Shown: positions 24,301 through 27,114 of the stretch, in pieces
Numbering within the stretch: position 1 is the stretch's first letter
How the letters are laid out: every line of letters starts with the position of its first letter
NCBI GenBank assembly: GCA_003565095.1
Contig: PXDI01000402.1
Location: 1 to 27,114, forward strand
Source of the DNA: PVC group bacterium
Lineage (GTDB): Bacteria; Verrucomicrobiota; Kiritimatiellia; UBA8416; PXDI01
DNA: 27,114 bases
Direction: 5' to 3'
Notes under the pieces: model-generated
What the model was told of the DNA's origin: nothing
Database searches by the model: none
What the model saw: only the letters and a program-made list of their open reading frames with translations
Made by a program: the position numbers and the translations under genes

Positions 24301-26420
24301 ACGACAGCGACAGCACCACCATGCCGGCAATTACAGAAGCACTGCGCAACGGCCGGATGGAAGAAGCGGCCGCCGCCGCAGCGGGTGATCCGGCGCTGAC
24401 CGGCACGCCAACCGAAGAAACGCTGCAGGCTGCCGCCGAAGCAACCAAGCGCGCTGAAGACGCGTTGCAAAAAGTGGCGGCGGCACATGAAGCGCTTGCG
24501 GAAGCAGCCAAGGCGGCACAACACGACACACAACAGGCTGAAGCCCATACGGCACGCGCCGCCGAAGCCGCCGCCAAAGGTGATCTGGCAACCGCACGCG
24601 AGGCTCTGGAAACTGCACTCGAATTAGCCGCCGACGATACACGCCCCGCTCCGCCGGCCGCTGCGGCACGACATGCCATGGAACAGCTTTCACAATTTCA
24701 AGAAGCCACACAAACGGCGCAAGCCGCGCTGGAACAGGCCCGTGAACAGGCTGCCGCGCGCGGCGAACGCGCGGCGCTGGAACAGGCCCGTCAAGCGGCC
24801 GCCGAACAGGATTTTGCCGCCGCCGCGGAACATGCACAACAAGCCGGAACACCGCCGGCACAGGCCGCCGCAGCAGCACTTGAGCAAGCCGCACAGCACC
24901 AAGCGCAGACAGAACGAGCGCTTGAAGAAGCAATGCGTACAGCCCAACAGGCAGAACAGCTCGCAGCAGCGGCCGCACAGCAGACAGAACAGCACATTCC
25001 CGGAACACCTGCCGCAGAAGCCACCCGGCAGGCCCAGCAGGCCGCAGAGCAAGCCCGACAGGCCGCGGATGACGCGCAGCATCTGCTACAAGCCGCCGCC
25101 GGGCAACCCGGTCTTGAGGCACCGGCGGCTGAGGCCCTGCAACAGGCAATGCAGCAAGCCGCGCAAGGTGATCAGCAGGCGGCCGCCGAACAGGCACGCG
25201 CCGCCGGAGAACCCGGACAGCAGGCCGCTCAAGCTCTGGAACAAGCCGCACAGCAAGCGCAACAGGCGCAGCAGGCGGCGCAACAGGCTCAGCAAGCCGC
25301 GCAACAGGCCCAGCAGGCCGCACAGCAGCAGCAGGCTGCGGCACAACAGGCTCAGGCGGCGATGAATGCCGCACAGCAGGCCATGCAGCAGGGACAGCCA
25401 CAGCAGGCACAACAGGCCCTCGCGGAAGCCCATCGCGCCGCACGTCAGGCAGCCGCACCGCATTCACCGGCACAAGCTGCCGCGGAAACAGCCCGGCAGG
25501 AACTCAGCCGTATGGCCGAAGCACTAGAACCATGGGCACAGCCGGAGAGTATTCCCGGAATGGCTGATACCGCCATTCCGGCAGAGGCAATTCTGGCGGC
25601 ACATAGCGCCGACCCCGCAGCTCTGGCCGAAGCGCTTGCCACGACGCGCATCCCGCATGAAGCCCTACCCTATTTGCAACCGGTCGCGTCAGCCGGACAG
25701 GCGCTTCCCGCCCTGGTGGAAAACTTACAGCACGCTGCCACCATGGCACATGAAGAGGCACGGCTTGGCCGTGAAACGGCGGAAACAATGCAATCCATTA
25801 TGCAAACAGCCGAGGCAATTCATTCTGATATCGAGCGCGACCACCCGGCACAGGCTGCCGCACGCCTGCCGGAACTGGCAGAACAACTGGCACATTTACC
25901 AACAGAGCATTTGGCCACACCTTACGGAACATGGCCGACCGGCGATCCTGCCGATACATCGGAGCAAATGACACGACCCGCTGCAGCGCCACTGCCGCCG
26001 GCCATGCCCGTGATTGATCAGGCCCGCGCGGCATTACAGCAGGCCGCACAACAGGCCGCGGTGCCCCAGTCAGCTCAGCAGGCGGCGCAATCCACTCAAC
26101 AGGCCGGACAGAATATGGCACAGGCCGCACAGCAAATGGCCGCGCAGACAGCGCAGCAGACAGGTCTGGCGCAAATGTCGGATGCACCACCCCAGGGCGA
26201 GGGCTTCGGCGGCGGATCACAGGCTCAGGCACGGCAGGAATACACTCCGCTTGGCGCGCGCGATCTGGGCGATCCGTGGGAAGGCGCGGATGGCAGACTG
26301 CACAGTATGGATGCCGGTGACCAGGCCCGCCGCTACACCCCCTATTATCAACGCGCCATGCAAACCTATCTACGCAAGGTTGCCGAAGAAAGATTGAATG
26401 CAGAAAGAGGACAACGCTAA
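18348..26420 (+). CDS. Giant DUF4175-like membrane protein with Ig-like, PA14 and long repetitive helical regions (2690 aa)
   Basis: The chosen ATG has AAAGGAG 8 nt upstream; an ATG at 18300 is rejected. Membrane segments fall at about 37-57, 63-85 and 163-182. The basic N-terminus suggests cytoplasmic start, so the ~2500 residues after the third segment should be periplasmic. Residues ~190-505 are Ig-like and contain YYFPEYTGMPPVRST and ATDDFGIEAIEMEI, as in DUF4175-type proteins. A helical segment follows, then a PA14 domain at ~740-850 (INFENTRQLGLG, FFCTSSDGSRLLINN, GMRLEWEPPGG). From ~880 to ~2600 the protein is Ala/Gln/Glu/Arg-rich helix with a degenerate ~75-residue repeat and an A/Q heptad tract. 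A conserved-looking tail, RRYTPYYQRAMQTYLRKVAE, ends it. It could be misannotated as an SMC-like protein, but it lacks Walker motifs and a hinge. A structural envelope role is inferred. Confidence 0.88.
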   Translation: MNNQINDRQLNEELQARLEAFAERWRQVSLRRGAARTIMIALIAVAAAAAIDYLLPLTTAQRYLLSAVCYSAIILFALFGWLLPAFMPVAPLRIAWMLEKLIPDFNEKLVSSVELANNADDRVAGHKPSHFSRELILALLQETGADLARLNPRRALPLKWRHFLPPAVALAAFLIGMAVPGFQGHQLVKRVLLPSPHDAEVGAFRLLIVAPDTQRFVEDRPLLFAVRSTDPTISEVMLEIEGARRRNLPMRKVRDGRFELELDDINTSFAYRFRSGRVATALTDMQLVRIPRISKLSVVYYFPEYTGMPPVRSTLRQGQVKALPGTRVVLSAEFSKPLSELTLQYDGKQINGTLRPDNNAGSAVFKINNEGSFTLNMVDAVTPFAQNTFEGRVEIENDAPPSITLLEPADDIMIEPGETVPLRWQATDDFGIEAIEMEIRLNRRELETIALEDKHFSMELDTGRWQLELGDRLDIRVACRDGAGQRSVTRPRGILVVHGHDATRANAFIRQGNELAALLQRAVREYQAMEPLREQLHDAATYRTASAIENLAHNRSTLAARTRRLDGSMAESLNLSRAWMPLSFYPGADRYIGLMRRYVSQERLHVLPQLPETWDSHDNWLRTRRMIELSSSMTTGLVAKAGQYQPAMLMEAMHAIVLHSAFRDDDRSREWNRRVLSHTREHARQLDESLAEIVKTVDLNQSAPPRRDGMLARLYRGRREYPPLPPEADTPPDRERRDSGINFENTRQLGLGDGQSGALHWQGYMFINEPGNYRFFCTSSDGSRLLINNRIVVRNDGRHGMRERNGRVQLERGFIRLDLLYFNHEGDGGMRLEWEPPGGQREIFPAGQLYSSLGNGPLKLAWITGEIHYRLRERAHDHGELDNIARRMEEALQAPGTELAAFAHKIDAAVIADGWPAIERAAGIIDESAAEQPLSEHARALRQVAEMYRQAADERRTDSLFAAAGRMRAVDDLGVMDETLRQVKPLLDTVERRIEEAAAATATATADDPLSTRAAADKLAEARRELARAGDRQVGDETLQRSGQMRDMRNELTRADRALSAAEEALRSADITQTREKMREAREATAAAEQELRQARDSAVAAARDAAAELARLRTDPARQLRAIAEERSDLSTELSGVEPPPAVRLSSATERIRADDKDLRSAAERWRQDALDALSGEEPDARTAAAHMAIAQRAEAARRDSAALAREISAAQDAMQVPEGVSEQHRDAAMQRAAEHLARAEQQSRASATALQETAALAENLSAAHDGRLSAREQQEALAKLEAAIQDELPPQLRAELERIESISEHRQRAAELAEALASRHTADQEKTAIALELARMEKALAETYSDRIETERKLPDSLETARTLRDPLHTPPVDPAPVMQAADAMRRDIEQTEARHALPLKQLREEQRRPAAEALGLLLSAEPPSREERRWQDAVDSLQQDTPRRQAERLRDLARRLPNEQRATSERLQTLADELTAIEQTHGDPQRHARDLQKAMHDAARKTRDIERAAEALPENLQNELKPIIQHAGEHAEKERPAEALAALDALERTLQDAVTAQRDAARIDAHEPSATPSPSMERQSPHELARQLAEAADYPERHIRPLEQARELAAENRFAEAAAQAARTPFGEYIQPQLQAAEQELRDTRRAAVEGFRDADDKAAKDAMAQAAERLAQRDTAAAADALRETATPQAEAVREKIAGLDQQREAVIPALEAAVEAAKARAPQPEELRQMAERLKNAVQQDSDRRTEEHLRTAERAARLEEAAEALRRNDLPAALAAAEKAAVKPVSAPQQQRLEQAAEALADARQAQQQARRAAAEAAREAQAARTTEAAEQLTTAAADIARGDYDRADETLQQHPAPPAAQALEDAVQKRTAAQEQLTAAAGELHEAARQAEDSLQKAADAARQAAAARDAFADNQPVRAAVELARIPEPLSPEAAPPANRFEAEARQAAAAALNEAAQALDDARATRTAAEEALMADDSDSTTMPAITEALRNGRMEEAAAAAAGDPALTGTPTEETLQAAAEATKRAEDALQKVAAAHEALAEAAKAAQHDTQQAEAHTARAAEAAAKGDLATAREALETALELAADDTRPAPPAAAARHAMEQLSQFQEATQTAQAALEQAREQAAARGERAALEQARQAAAEQDFAAAAEHAQQAGTPPAQAAAAALEQAAQHQAQTERALEEAMRTAQQAEQLAAAAAQQTEQHIPGTPAAEATRQAQQAAEQARQAADDAQHLLQAAAGQPGLEAPAAEALQQAMQQAAQGDQQAAAEQARAAGEPGQQAAQALEQAAQQAQQAQQAAQQAQQAAQQAQQAAQQQQAAAQQAQAAMNAAQQAMQQGQPQQAQQALAEAHRAARQAAAPHSPAQAAAETARQELSRMAEALEPWAQPESIPGMADTAIPAEAILAAHSADPAALAEALATTRIPHEALPYLQPVASAGQALPALVENLQHAATMAHEEARLGRETAETMQSIMQTAEAIHSDIERDHPAQAAARLPELAEQLAHLPTEHLATPYGTWPTGDPADTSEQMTRPAAAPLPPAMPVIDQARAALQQAAQQAAVPQSAQQAAQSTQQAGQNMAQAAQQMAAQTAQQTGLAQMSDAPPQGEGFGGGSQAQARQEYTPLGARDLGDPWEGADGRLHSMDAGDQARRYTPYYQRAMQTYLRKVAEERLNAERGQR
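20565..20895 (+). other. PA14 domain coding segment within the giant gene
   Basis: Residues ~740-850 of the giant protein show the PA14 pattern: a strand ending in HWQGYMFINEPGNYRFFC, the SSDGSRLLINN core with its Asp-Gly turn, VNN-like IVVRNDGRHG, a V-x-L-x-x-G-x-I-x-L-D strand, and the closing MRLEWEPPGG. PA14 beta-barrels commonly bind carbohydrate. The domain is placed exactly between the N-terminal helical segment and the long repeat region. Confidence 0.8.
22671..25836 (+). repeat. Degenerate ~75-residue protein repeat array in the giant protein
   Basis: A short motif of the form [G/N/x]-[D/R/Q]-x-x-x-A-x-x-[A/L], followed within about 20 residues by proline and then a long helix, recurs along the tail. 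Anchor residues (and codon starts) are 1442 (22671), 1537 (22956), 1615 (23190), 1677 (23376), 1774 (23667), 1849 (23892), 1922 (24111), 2002 (24351), 2078 (24579), 2154 (24807), 2274 (25167), 2349 (25392), 2421 (25608) and 2497 (25836). From 1774 onward the spacings are 75, 73, 80, 76, 76, 120, 75, 72 and 76 residues. The alignment was made by eye. Confidence 0.6.
25257..25319 (+). repeat. Three tandem 21-bp repeats encoding the heptad A-Q-Q-A-Q-Q-A
   Basis: Copies at 25257-25277, 25278-25298 and 25299-25319 share GCGCAACAGGC at their start and differ only at synonymous third positions. They lie in frame, encoding residues 2304-2324, within a wider A/Q-rich tract from about residue 2290 to 2360. 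Confidence 0.85.
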
Positions 26421-27114
26421 TGAAACTTTATCTTTCTATAATAATCACGGCACTTGGCATCACCGCCTCGCAACCGGTCGCGGCACAGGATATTCAGGAC
26501 TTTGACGAAGCACACCTTGAAGCAGTCTCCGGCAAGGACGATGTTGACCGGGCAATTGAAGCCGGACTGCGTTATCTGCTCAGCCGCCAGAATGCAACGC
26601 ACGGATATTTTGAAGGACGCCTGCACAACACCTACACCGCGCTTGCAAGCATGGCGCTGATGGCGGCCGGACATTTCCCCGAGCGCTCCGAATTCGGTGA
26701 CGCACTGCGGCGCGGTATCATGTATCTGGTCGAAGCCGCAGAGGAAAATGACGGCTACTTCGGCCGCGAAGGCAATGCCCGTATGTACGGGCATGCCATT
26801 TGCACACTGGCACTGCTCGAAGCTTATGGAATGATGGCCGATGAGCGCGATAACACAAAGATCCGCGATGCCGCCAGCAAGGCGCTGGATGTTATCATTG
26901 ACGCGCAGATCACCGACCGGCAGCGCGGTGAGCATTTCGGCGGATGGCGCTATGAACCACACGGTAACGATGCCGATCTCTCAGTAACAGTCTGGCAGGT
27001 GCTGGCACTGCGCGCAGCGGATAACTGCGGACTTGAAATACCGCTGGATGCCATCAGCAATGCGGTCACCTATGTGCGCGGAGTATACTCAGACCGCCAT
27101 GGCGGTTTCTGCTA
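26420..27114 (+). CDS. Secreted prenyltransferase/squalene-oxidase-repeat protein, 3' truncated
   Basis: The frame is open from ATG 26420 to the right edge (231 full codons). The start overlaps the giant gene's stop as TAATG, with AAAGAGG 9 nt upstream. The N-terminus is a signal peptide (MKLYLSIIITALGITASQPVAAQ, cut near residue 22), so the protein is exported. The mature part shows repeated helical pairs of the alpha/alpha toroid of squalene cyclases and prenyltransferases: AGLRYLLSRQN, TALASMALMAAGHF, RGIMYLVEAA with DGYFG, YGHAICTLALLEAYG, GGWRYEP and DLSVTVWQVLALRAA. The acidic DxDD motif of true squalene cyclases is not in the visible part; the matching spot reads DADLS. It is probably a binding or scaffold toroid. 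It belongs to the MoxR/VWA operon. Confidence 0.85.
   Translation, partial: MKLYLSIIITALGITASQPVAAQDIQDFDEAHLEAVSGKDDVDRAIEAGLRYLLSRQNATHGYFEGRLHNTYTALASMALMAAGHFPERSEFGDALRRGIMYLVEAAEENDGYFGREGNARMYGHAICTLALLEAYGMMADERDNTKIRDAASKALDVIIDAQITDRQRGEHFGGWRYEPHGNDADLSVTVWQVLALRAADNCGLEIPLDAISNAVTYVRGVYSDRHGGFC

Noticed and set aside
25216..25400. CAG/CAA-rich tract as a CRISPR or minisatellite array
   Set aside because: The repeats are in frame, 21 bp, without spacers, and encode a heptad within a continuous protein; they are coding repeats.
24331..25473. Long minus-strand open frame (380 codons) opposite the giant gene
   Set aside because: It is the antisense of the GC-rich Ala/Gln repeat; its Pro/Arg/Val-rich product has no recognisable domain, ribosome site or family pattern.
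18348..26420. Giant gene as an SMC/chromosome-segregation ATPase
   Set aside because: No Walker A/B, signature motif or hinge is present; it has membrane segments, Ig-like and PA14 domains, which place it in the envelope.

Overview
The window reads as chromosomal DNA from a Gram-negative bacterium, most likely of the Planctomycetes-Verrucomicrobia-Chlamydiae group (Verrucomicrobiota or Kiritimatiellota would fit). The reasons are an outer-membrane barrel and a Wza-type lipoprotein, a eukaryote-type (GH13_8) glycogen branching enzyme, a GlgA with an N-terminal insertion, and a MoxR/VWA cluster that ends in a huge helical membrane protein and a terpene-cyclase-fold protein. The taxonomic call is inference from gene content only.

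The window has three blocks. (1) Positions 1-6316, plus strand: the end of a glycogen-binding (CBM48/AMPK-type) protein, then glgP (phosphorylase), glgA (synthase) and glgB (branching enzyme). glgP and glgA are translationally coupled (ATGA overlap) and glgA and glgB are 4 nt apart. Together they make, branch and degrade glycogen; no glgC is present here. (2) Positions 6336-11184, minus strand, convergent to glgB: a compact operon for polysaccharide export. In transcription order it encodes an outer-membrane beta-barrel, a Wzc-like chain-length regulator fused to a tyrosine autokinase, a Wza-like export lipoprotein and a small exported helical-repeat protein. It contains no glycosyltransferase, flippase or polymerase. 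(3) Positions 11450 to the right edge, plus strand, divergent from block 2: a tightly packed operon encoding a MoxR AAA+ ATPase, a DUF58 protein, a BatA-like membrane VWA protein, a second and larger membrane VWA protein, a 2690-residue membrane-anchored protein, and the start of a secreted prenyltransferase/squalene-oxidase-repeat protein.

The 2690-residue protein is the most unusual object. It starts like a DUF4175-type protein (three membrane segments, then Ig-like periplasmic domains), carries a PA14 domain, and continues into about 1700 Ala/Gln/Glu/Arg-rich helical residues. Reading that tail by eye I find a degenerate repeat of about 75 residues, marked by a G-D-x-x-x-A motif followed by a proline turn, running at least from residue 1442 to 2500. 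It looks like a duplicated version of the helical hairpin that ends ordinary DUF4175 proteins. Inside it sits a perfect heptad A/Q tract encoded by three near-identical 21-bp repeats. With MoxR, DUF58 and two VWA proteins in the same operon, I infer an envelope-spanning scaffold worked on by a MoxR/VWA chaperone; this function is not demonstrated by the sequence.

The only intergenic space above about 50 bp is the divergent region 11185-11449. It carries a plausible sigma-70 promoter for the export operon overlapped by a perfect 13-bp dyad. I see no tRNA, rRNA, CRISPR array, insertion sequence or convincing intrinsic terminator.
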